Assembly: GCA_003170315.1 (NCBI GenBank)
Contig: PNAH01000025.1
Location: forward strand, 34,063-98,062
Direction: 5' to 3'
DNA: 64,000 nt
Source of the DNA: Acidimicrobiaceae bacterium
GTDB lineage: Bacteria; Actinomycetota; Acidimicrobiia; Acidimicrobiales; RAAP-2
Below the pieces are notes generated by a model. It had not been told where the DNA came from. It was given only the letters and a program-made list of their open reading frames with translations, and made no database searches. The stretch's first letter is position 1. Each line of letters begins with the position of its first letter. Shown here in pieces: positions 9,827 to 18,971 of the stretch. Position numbers and translations under genes: made by a program.

Positions 9827-10000
9827 ATGGTTGTGTCAACTGAAATTTCTTCAACCGGTCCGCCGCGGGGCCGTCCGCGTAGTGATCAGGTCGAACAAGC
9901 AATCCTGCGTGCGGCGTCCGACCCACTTTTCGAACGCGGTCTCGGCGCTATGACGATTGAGAACATGGCCGCTCGTGCCGGAGTGGGAGGATCGAACTAG
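9827..10000 (+). pseudogene. TetR family regulator truncated inside the HTH
   Basis: MVVSTEISSTGPPRGRPRSDQVEQAILRAASDPLFERGLGAMTIENMAARAGVGGSN*; stop right after the recognition-helix start, no downstream TetR-like frame seen. Confidence 0.7.
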
Positions 10001-10113
10001 GCCTCAACGCTCGGTCGATCTTGCGGGCATCGGCCATCACGACGAATCGTAAGCCACGAATATTCCGATCACGTTTTCCCGGTCGTCGACATCGTTGGTG
10101 ATACGTTCAGCGA

Positions 10114-10749
10114 ATGACAAACCTCCTCGACAAAGTACTTGAATCTTCGATAAGGGACCGCAAGTTGCTAAGCCATCCGTTCTATCAGCGATGGGAAGGG
10201 GGCGCTCTCTCGTTGGATGAGTTGCGACTCTACGCCGAGCAGTATCGGTACTTCGAGGAGATGCTCCCGCAATTCCTCGACAAGTTGGCGCAGGAGTTAC
10301 CCGATGGCTTCGCGCGCGAGTCCGTTCTCAAGAATCTCGCTGACGAAGAGGCGGCGCCGAGCCACTTGGAGCTCTTCGAACAGTTTGCGGATTTCTACCA
10401 GGCGTCGGTCGCGCCGATCTCATCAGCGATGCAAGATTTGGTTGACGCCTACGCCAACGTGCTAGTTCAGGGTCCGTCCGCCGCGCTCGCCGGTCTCTGG
10501 GCGTACGAAAGTCAGGGGGCGGCGATTGCTGATTCCAAGGCTGAAGGTCTCGCAACTCACTATGGCGCAAGCCGCGAGTCTCTAGCCTTTTGGTTGGCGC
10601 ACGGAACGATCGAAGAAGATCACGCGAAATGGACTCTCGAAGCGCTGGAACTGCTAGAGCCCGACGAGGAACTTGTACGCGAAGCGACTCGTCTGATCGG
10701 CGAAGCCTGGTGGGAGTTTTTGAATGAACGCGAGTTGGTGGCGTCGTAG
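10114..10749 (+). CDS. CADD/TenA-like haem-oxygenase-fold iron-containing redox enzyme
   Basis: LSHPFYQRWEGGALSLDELRLYAEQYRYFEEMLPQFL...LADEEAAPSHLELF...AYESQGAAIADSKAEGLATHYG...HGTIEEDHAKW. Confidence 0.8.
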   Translation: MTNLLDKVLESSIRDRKLLSHPFYQRWEGGALSLDELRLYAEQYRYFEEMLPQFLDKLAQELPDGFARESVLKNLADEEAAPSHLELFEQFADFYQASVAPISSAMQDLVDAYANVLVQGPSAALAGLWAYESQGAAIADSKAEGLATHYGASRESLAFWLAHGTIEEDHAKWTLEALELLEPDEELVREATRLIGEAWWEFLNERELVAS

Positions 10750-10928
10750 TTCGAGATGTGTGGTGACTCCCATGTCGGTGATTCGGCGCGCGAATGTGAG
10801 TCAACTGACTTTTTCATGCGCGTAGGGAAATACTTCGTCGGGGATACTTTCTTCGATTAGAGGTTGTTGACCCCGTCGTCCCACAAAGTGTGGTGAAGGT
10901 CATCGATGAAAAGGTTGCAGCGTGACAA

Positions 10929-11600
10929 CTACATTCGCGACCGAAACGCTGGCAGTCCGTCGCCCGAAAGGTCTTTGAGCACCGCCCGGCGACCGACCAT
11001 CGCCAGAATGAGCGACGCCAAAGGGCCTTCGACAGTGGGACCGTCTCCCGTCGACCAGTCGAAGTCCGTCGCCGTCATGCGTAGTTCGGCAATGCGGGTT
11101 TTGGTCTTTATCGGAAAACCGACACCCTTCATTGTGTTGGCGACCGTTAGCAACGTGACTTCGGGTACGCTCCGGCGCAAACCCGTTGGAAGCCGGATGT
11201 CCGCGCTATGACACACGAGGTCAACGAGCAGGATCTCGGGCTTCGCACCACGCATTATTTGACGCATCCCGATCGTCATTCTGAACTGTTCAAGGAGCGA
11301 ATCGGGGGGCGACGCGCCGATCGCCAAGCCCTCGCGTGCGACGTAGCGATTGAAGTTCATGCCGCTCTTCATCAATCCCATAAATACGGGACCGGCCTTC
11401 ATATCGGCGCCAAAGATCAGATGGCCGACGACGTGTCGGACTTTCCACGCTGCGCACAGCGATTGGGTCTCCCACTGAGTGCCGTCGAGCGTCGCTAGAT
11501 CATCGGCCAGGACCGATCGCTCCTCGTCCAATGCCTGCCACGTGTCCACGGGTTCCTCCCAATCAGTGATGGAGACTAATCCAATCACTACCTGAAGCAT
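10929..11600 (-). CDS. maleylpyruvate isomerase / mycothiol-dependent (DinB-like) family protein
   Basis: WQALDEERSVLADDLATLDGTQWETQSLCAAWKVRHVVGHL. Confidence 0.75.
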   Translation of the reverse strand: MLQVVIGLVSITDWEEPVDTWQALDEERSVLADDLATLDGTQWETQSLCAAWKVRHVVGHLIFGADMKAGPVFMGLMKSGMNFNRYVAREGLAIGASPPDSLLEQFRMTIGMRQIMRGAKPEILLVDLVCHSADIRLPTGLRRSVPEVTLLTVANTMKGVGFPIKTKTRIAELRMTATDFDWSTGDGPTVEGPLASLILAMVGRRAVLKDLSGDGLPAFRSRM

Positions 11601-11646
11601 GTGGCCGCTCAACGGCAGGTGGGGCGATTTGCAGCTCGCGATCCAC

Positions 11647-14001
11647 TTAGGCAGCGGCGATGTATTCGCCCTTCGCGCTGGCGCGAGGGTCGTTCCCAAG
11701 TGCCGGGCGTAGCACGTCAGCAATCGTGCCCGCGAGGTGGAACGTCATGGCGTTGCGAACCTCTTCGGGGACGTCTTCGAGGTCGGGCCCATTTCGCTCC
11801 GGCAGGACGACTTCGGTCAATCCCGCACGGTGCGCCGCCAGGACTTTTTGCTTGACTCCGCCAATGGGCAGCACGCGGCCCTGGAGGGTAACCTCCCCGG
11901 TCATGCCGACGACCGGTCGCACGGGTTCGCCTCGCAACAGACTGACGAGGGCCGTCGTCATGGTGACACCGGCGGAGGGGCCATCCTTGGGAACGGCGCC
12001 CGCGGGCACGTGGACGTGGAATCGCTTTCCGGAGAAGGCCATCGGATCGATTTTCAACTCCTCGGCGTGGCTACGCACGTACGACATGGCGATCTCCGCC
12101 GACTCCTTCATGACGTCACCCAATTGACCAGTGAGGGTCAGACCTTCCGGACCTTCGGACACGCTGGCTTCGACGAAGAGTACGTCGCCGCCGGCGCCAG
12201 TCACGGCCAGTCCGGTTGCTACCCCGGGCACGCTGGTGCGATCGGCCGACTCGAAATAGAAGTGGGGCCGGCCGAGCCACTCGCGCACCTCGGTCGCGTT
12301 GACGTGAATCGGTGCGGCCCGCTCGCCGGCGGCCAGTTTCGTTGCCGCCTTTCGAAGTAGTCGTCCGATCTCTCGCTCTAGGTTGCGCACGCCTGCTTCA
12401 CGGGTGTAGTCGGCCACGATGGTTTGCAACGTCTCGTCGTCGAACGTGACTTCATCGTCACGCAGCGCCGCTCGGGCCAATTGCCGTCCGAGGAGGTGGT
12501 GACGGGCGATCGAAACCTTCTCGGATTCGGTATAGCCGTCGAGTCGAATCACTTCCATGCGATCGAGCAGCGGTCCGGGAATGGTGTCGATCACGTTGGC
12601 CGTCGCCACGAACATCACTCGAGAGAGGTCGAGGTCGACTTCTAGGTAGTGGTCGCGAAACGTGTGATTCTGCGCCGGGTCGAGGACTTCAAGCAATGCC
12701 GACGAAGGGTCGCCACGATAATCGGATCCGATCTTGTCGACTTCGTCGAGCACGATCACCGGATTCATGGTGCCGGCCTCTCGCAAGGCTCGCACGAGTC
12801 GACCGGGCAGGGCTCCGACATACGTGCGTCGGTGTCCTCGAATCTCCGCCTCGTCGCGAACGCCACCAAGCGCGACCCGGACGTACTTGCGTTCGAGCGC
12901 GTTCGCGATCGACTGACCGAGCGAAGTCTTGCCCACGCCCGGGGGGCCGACGAGCGCGAGAATGGCGCCCGAGCCCCGACCGTCGACGGGCGTCAAGCCC
13001 CGCTCGGCCTGGAGTTTCCTTACCGCGAGGTGCTCGAGGATTCGATCCTTCACGTCCTCGAGCCCATCGTGATCGGCGTTCAAGATTCGTTGCGCTTCGA
13101 GGACGTCCAAGCGATCATCGGACTCGATGCCCCACGGGATCTCCAAGATGGTGTCGAGCCACGTGCGAATCCAACCGGTCTCGGGACTCTGGTCATTGGT
13201 GCGTTCCAGTTTGTCAATCTCTCGAAGGATGGCCGTGCGGACGTGTTCGGGAAGGTCTCGATCGGCGATCTTGGCTCGGTAGTCGTCGGGGTCGACCTCG
13301 TCCTCGCCGAGTTGGCCCAACTCCTTTTTGATGGCGTCGAGTTGTCGGCGCAGAAGGAACTCACGTTGAGTCTTTTCCATTCCCTCTTCGACGTCGTTCT
13401 TGATGCGGTCGCGCAGTGTCAGGTCGGCCAACGTGTCGCGGGCCCAGCCGAGCACCAGTCGAAGTCGGGCTTCGACGTCGACGGTCTCGAGGACTTCCAC
13501 CTTTTGGGCGAGCGTGAGGTCGGGGGAGTAACCGGCGACGTCGGCCAGACGTCCGGGTTCGGTGATCTCGCGCAGTTGCGCGGCAATTTGACGTGCGCCG
13601 CGACTGAGCAAAATGTTCTCCAAGACAGCTCGGTACTCACGGGCTAACTCGACGACGTTCGGGGTCGACTCGCCGTCGTCTTGGGGTTCGGCTTCCACCC
13701 ACAGGGCGTCGCCAGTCCCGGGAACGCCGGTGCCGATCATGGCGCGCTGATCGCCGCGGATGACGATCGCTTCCAGGCCACCGGGCAACGAACCCTCTTC
13801 CATCACTTCGGCGATGACGCCGATATTCGCGTAGCGACCCTCGATGTGCGGGACCAACAAAAGTCGACCACCGGCGGAACGGGCGGCCTCAACCGCGACG
13901 CGCGCCTCGTTCGATTCGAGGGCCATGGAGAAGACCATGCCGGGCAGGATGACGCCGGACTTCAGAGGAAGTAGCGGCAAGGTGACCTTCGTATCCGTCA
14001 T
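11647..14001 (-). CDS. lon: ATP-dependent protease La (Lon)
   Basis: Walker A GPPGVGKTSLGQSIA, HVPAGAVPKDGPSAGVTMTTAL catalytic Ser motif, full-length Lon architecture. Confidence 0.97.
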   Translation of the reverse strand: MTDTKVTLPLLPLKSGVILPGMVFSMALESNEARVAVEAARSAGGRLLLVPHIEGRYANIGVIAEVMEEGSLPGGLEAIVIRGDQRAMIGTGVPGTGDALWVEAEPQDDGESTPNVVELAREYRAVLENILLSRGARQIAAQLREITEPGRLADVAGYSPDLTLAQKVEVLETVDVEARLRLVLGWARDTLADLTLRDRIKNDVEEGMEKTQREFLLRRQLDAIKKELGQLGEDEVDPDDYRAKIADRDLPEHVRTAILREIDKLERTNDQSPETGWIRTWLDTILEIPWGIESDDRLDVLEAQRILNADHDGLEDVKDRILEHLAVRKLQAERGLTPVDGRGSGAILALVGPPGVGKTSLGQSIANALERKYVRVALGGVRDEAEIRGHRRTYVGALPGRLVRALREAGTMNPVIVLDEVDKIGSDYRGDPSSALLEVLDPAQNHTFRDHYLEVDLDLSRVMFVATANVIDTIPGPLLDRMEVIRLDGYTESEKVSIARHHLLGRQLARAALRDDEVTFDDETLQTIVADYTREAGVRNLEREIGRLLRKAATKLAAGERAAPIHVNATEVREWLGRPHFYFESADRTSVPGVATGLAVTGAGGDVLFVEASVSEGPEGLTLTGQLGDVMKESAEIAMSYVRSHAEELKIDPMAFSGKRFHVHVPAGAVPKDGPSAGVTMTTALVSLLRGEPVRPVVGMTGEVTLQGRVLPIGGVKQKVLAAHRAGLTEVVLPERNGPDLEDVPEEVRNAMTFHLAGTIADVLRPALGNDPRASAKGEYIAAA

Positions 14002-14064
14002 TGCAATTCCCTTTCCAGTGTTCGATTTCACCTGTTGGACTGCGCTGGCCACAAGGCGGAATCC

Positions 14065-14099
14065 TTCCTTCCCGGATTCGGGGAGGATCCGGAAAGGAA
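14065..14099. promoter_or_regulatory. 13-bp inverted repeat (1 mismatch, 9-nt spacer) upstream of lon
   Basis: TTCCTTCCCGGAT-tcggggagg-ATCCGGAAAGGAA. Confidence 0.45.
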
Positions 14100-14355
14100 G
14101 CCGAACCGAAGTTCGGGACGTCAAGCATATCGGTCCGTTCGGGATTTCTGGCAGTCTCGGAAGGCGAGTGCCAATCGACCCCGGTAACCGCGGAAAACGC
14201 GTTCGTTTGGGCCGAATTCGTGTGGCGAGTACCCGTGTCGCCGATCAATCAAAAGCCAGATGGCGAGTCAAGCGACCGGTGCGAGCCGTGAAGAGGCGTC
14301 TTATACTCGCCCTCAATTCATAGTGCGTCGAAGAGATGTTTTCGGAGGAACTCAG

Positions 14356-14811
14356 ATGGCATTGGAGACTGGAGTCGTGGCACCGGAGTTTGGACTGCTC
14401 GCGACACCCGATCAAAAGGTGGCGCTGTCAGAGTTCGACGGTCCGGTCGTCCTCATCTTTTACCCGGCCGATTGGAGTCCGGTGTGTAGTGACGAGCTGT
14501 CGGTCTTCAGCGCCGCGAGCCGGTTGTTTCACGCCCGCGGCGCGCAACTGCTCGGTATCTCGGTCGACGGACCGTGGTGCCACGAGGTCTTCAAAGAACA
14601 GCGCAAGGTGGCCTTTCCGCTTCTGGCGGACTGCAACCCCAAGGGCGAGGTCGCGAAGGCCTACGGGGTGTATCGAGAAGACGACGGCACTTCGGAGCGC
14701 GCTTTATTCGTAATCGACCGCGACGGCAAGGTCGCGTGGAGTGAGGTGTCGCCCGTCGGTGTCAATCCCGGCGCCGACGGCGCCCTTCGAGCGGTAGAGG
14801 CGTTGTCATGA
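14356..14811 (+). CDS. peroxiredoxin (AhpC/TSA, redoxin)
   Basis: VAPEFGLLATPDQKVALSEFDGPVVLIFYPADWSPVCSDELSVFSA. Confidence 0.9.
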   Translation: MALETGVVAPEFGLLATPDQKVALSEFDGPVVLIFYPADWSPVCSDELSVFSAASRLFHARGAQLLGISVDGPWCHEVFKEQRKVAFPLLADCNPKGEVAKAYGVYREDDGTSERALFVIDRDGKVAWSEVSPVGVNPGADGALRAVEALS

Positions 14812-15347
14812 GTGAGCGAGCCCTCCTTTCGGTTCCCGTAGGACCGGAGGATCATTCGCGCGGCCCTCTGGACGCGAAACTGACCGTCGTTGAGTACGGC
14901 GATTATCAGTGCCCCTACTGCGGCCAGGCGTATCCGATCGTGGAGAAGTTGATGACTACGTTCGCCGACTCCATGCGCCTCTTGTTTCGCAACTTGCCGC
15001 TCGCCGACGTGCACCCTCACGCCGAAGCCGCGGCGGAGGTGGCCGAGGCGGTCGGACTGCAAGGCAAGTTCTGGGAGATTCACGACACCCTGTTCGAGAA
15101 CCAGCGTGACCTCAGTGCCGCCGCTCTCTTACGATACGTCGCTGACGTCGGCGCCGATGTCAAGGAAGCGACGAAGGAGATCGCCGACGGAGGACCGCGT
15201 CAACGGGTCGAGGCGGATTTCGAAAGTGCCATTCGTAGCGGCGCGAACGGAACGCCGACTTTTTTCGTGAACGGCGTCCGGTACGACGGCTCGTGGCAGT
15301 ATGAACCGTTCGCTGAGTACTTGACGCAACTACCCGATGGTTCGTAA
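14808..15347 (+). CDS. DsbA family thioredoxin-fold oxidoreductase
   Basis: LTVVEYGDYQCPYCGQAYPIVEKL...NGTPTFFVNGVRYDG; 4-nt overlap with the peroxiredoxin gene. Confidence 0.9.
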   Translation: MSERALLSVPVGPEDHSRGPLDAKLTVVEYGDYQCPYCGQAYPIVEKLMTTFADSMRLLFRNLPLADVHPHAEAAAEVAEAVGLQGKFWEIHDTLFENQRDLSAAALLRYVADVGADVKEATKEIADGGPRQRVEADFESAIRSGANGTPTFFVNGVRYDGSWQYEPFAEYLTQLPDGS

Positions 15348-15620
15348 TTGACGCACTGGAGTTCGGCAGTACCAACTCAAAGCGTCTACTTCGCAGCACA
15401 CACCAACCGGAAGCAGTCCGTCTAGGCACATTTCCAACCACGGTTATCGCTCCGACGGTCCACTTGATGGCAGCAAGCATGGTCTTCGTTGCCGATTGGC
15501 CCGTCGGACAATTAAAGATAGAATTGGCTATTCGCGAACTTGGCGACGCGGTGCAAAGACGGACCTGCAACTCGATGTCCATCATTGGTGAAGCCTGAAA
15601 ACAGTTGGAGGTGTCGCCGA

Positions 15621-15743
15621 ATGAAGTTCCGCCGTCGAAGGTTATTCCGCCGTCGGATGAGGCTCAACCTTCGCACTCTGATTGGATTAGCCGTCCTATG
15701 CCTGATCGTGGTGCTTATTCTTAAGGAACTCAACGTCATTTAG
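15621..15743 (+). CDS. small (40 aa) Arg-rich single-TM protein
   Basis: MKFRRRRLFRRRMRLNLRTLIGLAVLCLIVVLILKELNVI; GGAGG about 10 nt upstream of ATG. Confidence 0.45.
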   Translation: MKFRRRRLFRRRMRLNLRTLIGLAVLCLIVVLILKELNVI

Positions 15744-15824
15744 CGGTCGGGCGTCAACCGGACACGTAAACCGACATCAGCCCTGTACTCATTCGCACTG
15801 AATTATTCTGCGCCGCTTGAAACT

Positions 15825-17555
15825 TCAAAGGCGCTGGTGAGCTGCGAAGCGTCGCGCTCGCAACCAAGCTCCATTGTTGACGTCGACCACGCGCTCGTGC
15901 GTCAACGGCGAGCTCGACGCCAGCACTTCTTCGTCATCGCCGACGCAGAAGGGTTCGCCTGAGAAATTCACGACGCAGCGAAAGTCGGGACCACGTCGTA
16001 AAACGAGGACGCCCGTTGGGCTGGGTTCCCAAGTGATGGCCCACTCGTCATTATTGAAAATGGTCGAGCGCCACGCCAGAACTGACCTAAAGAAGTGCAA
16101 CGTTGACGATGCGTCGTTGAGCTGCGTAGCCACACTCACGTCGGCCCAACTTTGCGGTTGAGGCAACCAGGTTTCATGCCGCGCACTGAAGCCGAGGGTA
16201 GGTCCTTCCTTCTCCCACGGCAGTGGCACGCGACAACCGTCTCGTCCGAGTTCTTGCTTGCCGGTGCGGAAGTAAATAGGATCTTGCAGCCTGTCCTCGT
16301 GAATGTCCATGACTTCCCAAAGACCTAGTTCTTCACCTTGATATATGCAAGCTGAACCCGGGAGGGCCAATGCCAGCAAGTACGCGGCCCGAGCACGCCC
16401 GTGTCCGGTCGGCGTGACGTCGCCCAGCACGCCCTCGGCGGGACCATCTTGTGAGTAGCGCGACACCGTGCGCTTCTCGTCGTGACTCGACAGCGTCCAC
16501 GTCATCCACGAATGACCCTCGAAGCACGCGCCGTGCAGCGTGTTGATCATTTGACGAAACGCGTCGGCGTTCCAGACAATCTTGGACAGGTCGAATGACA
16601 ATGTTGACTGCAGTTCGTCGCGGCGCAGATAACGGGCTAGTCGATCAACGTCACGCACCACAACTTCGCCAACCAGGAACTTCTCGGTCGGGTACTCCCG
16701 AGCAACGCGGCGCCACCGTCGCAGGACGTCGTGCACGCCCTCGGCGTCGTAGAACGGAACCGGACCCCAAATGTCGGGTCGGTACAAGTGGTCGGGCGCA
16801 AAACCCATGTCGCGGTAATCATCGTCCTTGCCTATTGCCGACACGGCGTCGAGTCGGCAACCGTCAACGCCTCGATTAAACCAGTACCGCAGAATTTCGT
16901 CGAATTGGACCAGCACTTCCTCGTTCTTCCAGTTCAGATCCGGCTGGCTGGAGTCGAAGAGATGGAAAAACCACTGACCGGGCGTATCGTCATGATTCAG
17001 GGTCCGGGTCCACGCGGGTCCGCCGAAGATGCTCTTCCAATCGTTAGGCGGTTCGTCTCCACCCTCACCTTGACCATCTTTGAAGTAAAACCATTCACGT
17101 TCCCTTGAACCTTCGGGCGAGCTCAGTGCCGATTGGAACCAGGGGTGCTGGCTTGAACAGTGATTCGCGACGAAATCAAGAACGACCCGAAGTCCTAGTT
17201 GGTGACTGGCGTCAATCAGGTCTTGGACGTCTTCGAGCGAACCAAAGAGAGGATCGGTGTCGACGTAGTCTCTGACGTCGTAGCCCCCGTCGAGCATGGG
17301 CGATGCGTACCAAGGAGAAATCCACACGGCATCGACGCCGAGTTCTTTGATGTAAGGCAAACGACTGATCAATCCAGCGATGTCGCCCACGCCGTCATCA
17401 TTGGCGTCGGCGAAACTTCTCAAATAGACCTGGTACAGAACTGCTTTGTGCCACCACTTCAGCGACGACTGGATGTCGATGTCGGGCCATGCGACGTGAC
17501 CCGGTAAGTGAATCGAATCGAGGATTCGCTTTTGCGCTTCTTCTTCGACAATCAT
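15825..17555 (-). CDS. GH13 alpha-glucosidase / oligo-1,6-glucosidase-like
   Basis: WWHKAVLYQVYLRSFADANDDGVGDIAGLISRLPYIKELGVDAVWISPWYASP; GVDGCRLDAVSAIGK; SSHDEKRTVSRY. Confidence 0.93.
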   Translation of the reverse strand: MIVEEEAQKRILDSIHLPGHVAWPDIDIQSSLKWWHKAVLYQVYLRSFADANDDGVGDIAGLISRLPYIKELGVDAVWISPWYASPMLDGGYDVRDYVDTDPLFGSLEDVQDLIDASHQLGLRVVLDFVANHCSSQHPWFQSALSSPEGSREREWFYFKDGQGEGGDEPPNDWKSIFGGPAWTRTLNHDDTPGQWFFHLFDSSQPDLNWKNEEVLVQFDEILRYWFNRGVDGCRLDAVSAIGKDDDYRDMGFAPDHLYRPDIWGPVPFYDAEGVHDVLRRWRRVAREYPTEKFLVGEVVVRDVDRLARYLRRDELQSTLSFDLSKIVWNADAFRQMINTLHGACFEGHSWMTWTLSSHDEKRTVSRYSQDGPAEGVLGDVTPTGHGRARAAYLLALALPGSACIYQGEELGLWEVMDIHEDRLQDPIYFRTGKQELGRDGCRVPLPWEKEGPTLGFSARHETWLPQPQSWADVSVATQLNDASSTLHFFRSVLAWRSTIFNNDEWAITWEPSPTGVLVLRRGPDFRCVVNFSGEPFCVGDDEEVLASSSPLTHERVVDVNNGAWLRARRFAAHQRL

Positions 17556-17787
17556 AAATCTTCCTTTTAATCTGAATTGTTGCGACACGTTGACGGCCAC
17601 AATATTGAACGAACTACTCCCAACGAAGCGTCGATGCCTCGCTCAATTCTTAAAGCTTCGAACTCGCTACACCTCGTGTTGAACGAGCCCCGACTTTGGT
17701 GACCACCGTCGCCAGAACATTGCATCCACGTTCAAAGTTCCGTCGTATTCGACTTGACACTGATATTAGTGCTCTGTATCATGCCAT

Positions 17788-17799
17788 GGAACCGGTTCC
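17788..17799. promoter_or_regulatory. palindrome GGAACCGGTTCC upstream of lacI-type gene (putative operator)
   Basis: Perfect 12-bp palindrome in the divergent region between GH13 and LacI-family genes. Confidence 0.45.
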
Positions 17800-17841
17800 G
17801 AATTGGGAGTGTCGTACCGGATTTCTTGGGGGGAAGCCGCT

Positions 17842-18942
17842 GTGAGGAAGCGTACGATCAGCATCGCCACCGTGGCCGCAGAAGCCGGGGTGGGCGTCGG
17901 CACTGTTTCGCGCGTACTCAATGGGAGCGATCAGGTCAGCGAGGCGACCCTCAAACGCGTCCTCGGCACGATAGAACGTTTAGATTATCGACCCCTTCGC
18001 AGTGCCTCGTCGCTCTCGAAGGGACGCACCGATGCCGTCGGCATTCTCGTGTCGGTGATCACCCGACCGTCAGTCATGGCGCGTCTGGTTGGCGTAATCG
18101 ATGTCCTGAGCGACGCGGGCCTCGACGCGGTCGTCTTCAACGTCGAGAATCGGGCGCAACTCGAACGACACCTTTCCTCGATCATCGATCAGCGTCGCGT
18201 TGACGGCATTATTGCGATCTCACTCCGCATTCCCAAAGAGCGCATCACGCGCATCCGCAAACTTGCCATACCCCTCGTGCTCGTCGACAACAGTCTTCCT
18301 AATCTTCCCTGCGTCTACATCGACGACGTTGCGGGCGGCAAAATGGCGACGGAGCACCTCCTTTCACTGGGTCATCGGCGAATTGGATTCATTGGCGACA
18401 ACGCGAGATCTGACTTGGGTATGTCCGCGTCAGAAAACCGCTACGCCGGCTATCTGATGGCCTTGGAAGCGGCCGGAATCGGACCTGACTTTGACCTGGT
18501 GGCGCGCGGTCCCCACTCTTCGGAAGCCGCTGCGGTTCTCGCCAGTGCACTGTTCGAACTAGGTAAGCGTCGCCCAACGGCGATCTTTGCGAGTTCCGAC
18601 ACCTTGGCCGTGGGTGTGATCAAAGAGGCACAGCAACACCGACTGAAGATCCCTGATGACTTGGCCGTCATTGGTTATGACAATCTTGAAGTTTCTTCCA
18701 TTCTCGACATCTCTACCGTGAACCAGCCGCTGCTGGAGTCGGGAACCAAGGGAGCGTCAATGATGGTCTCGCTGCTCAATGGCGAGATCGCAAAGCCTCA
18801 TCGAGAGGAACTTGTTCTCGATGTTGTCCCCCGAGGAAGTTCCTTGGGGATCCAAAGGAACAGTCCCACCAAGCTCTACGGCGTCGTGGAGGGCCCGCAA
18901 GGCCTCCAGATTCTTCAGGGGGGAGAGGAGCTGGTGTCTTGA
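17842..18942 (+). CDS. LacI family transcriptional regulator
   Basis: RKRTISIATVAAEAGVGVGTVSRVLNGSDQVSEATLKRVL. Confidence 0.93.
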   Translation: MRKRTISIATVAAEAGVGVGTVSRVLNGSDQVSEATLKRVLGTIERLDYRPLRSASSLSKGRTDAVGILVSVITRPSVMARLVGVIDVLSDAGLDAVVFNVENRAQLERHLSSIIDQRRVDGIIAISLRIPKERITRIRKLAIPLVLVDNSLPNLPCVYIDDVAGGKMATEHLLSLGHRRIGFIGDNARSDLGMSASENRYAGYLMALEAAGIGPDFDLVARGPHSSEAAAVLASALFELGKRRPTAIFASSDTLAVGVIKEAQQHRLKIPDDLAVIGYDNLEVSSILDISTVNQPLLESGTKGASMMVSLLNGEIAKPHREELVLDVVPRGSSLGIQRNSPTKLYGVVEGPQGLQILQGGEELVS

Positions 18943-18971
18943 AAGAGATAATCAAAACGAAAAGGGGAGTT

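Noticed and set aside
12649-13647. 332-aa ORF antisense to lon
   Set aside because: Lies on the opposite strand of a strongly supported Lon gene; typical high-GC antisense open frame.
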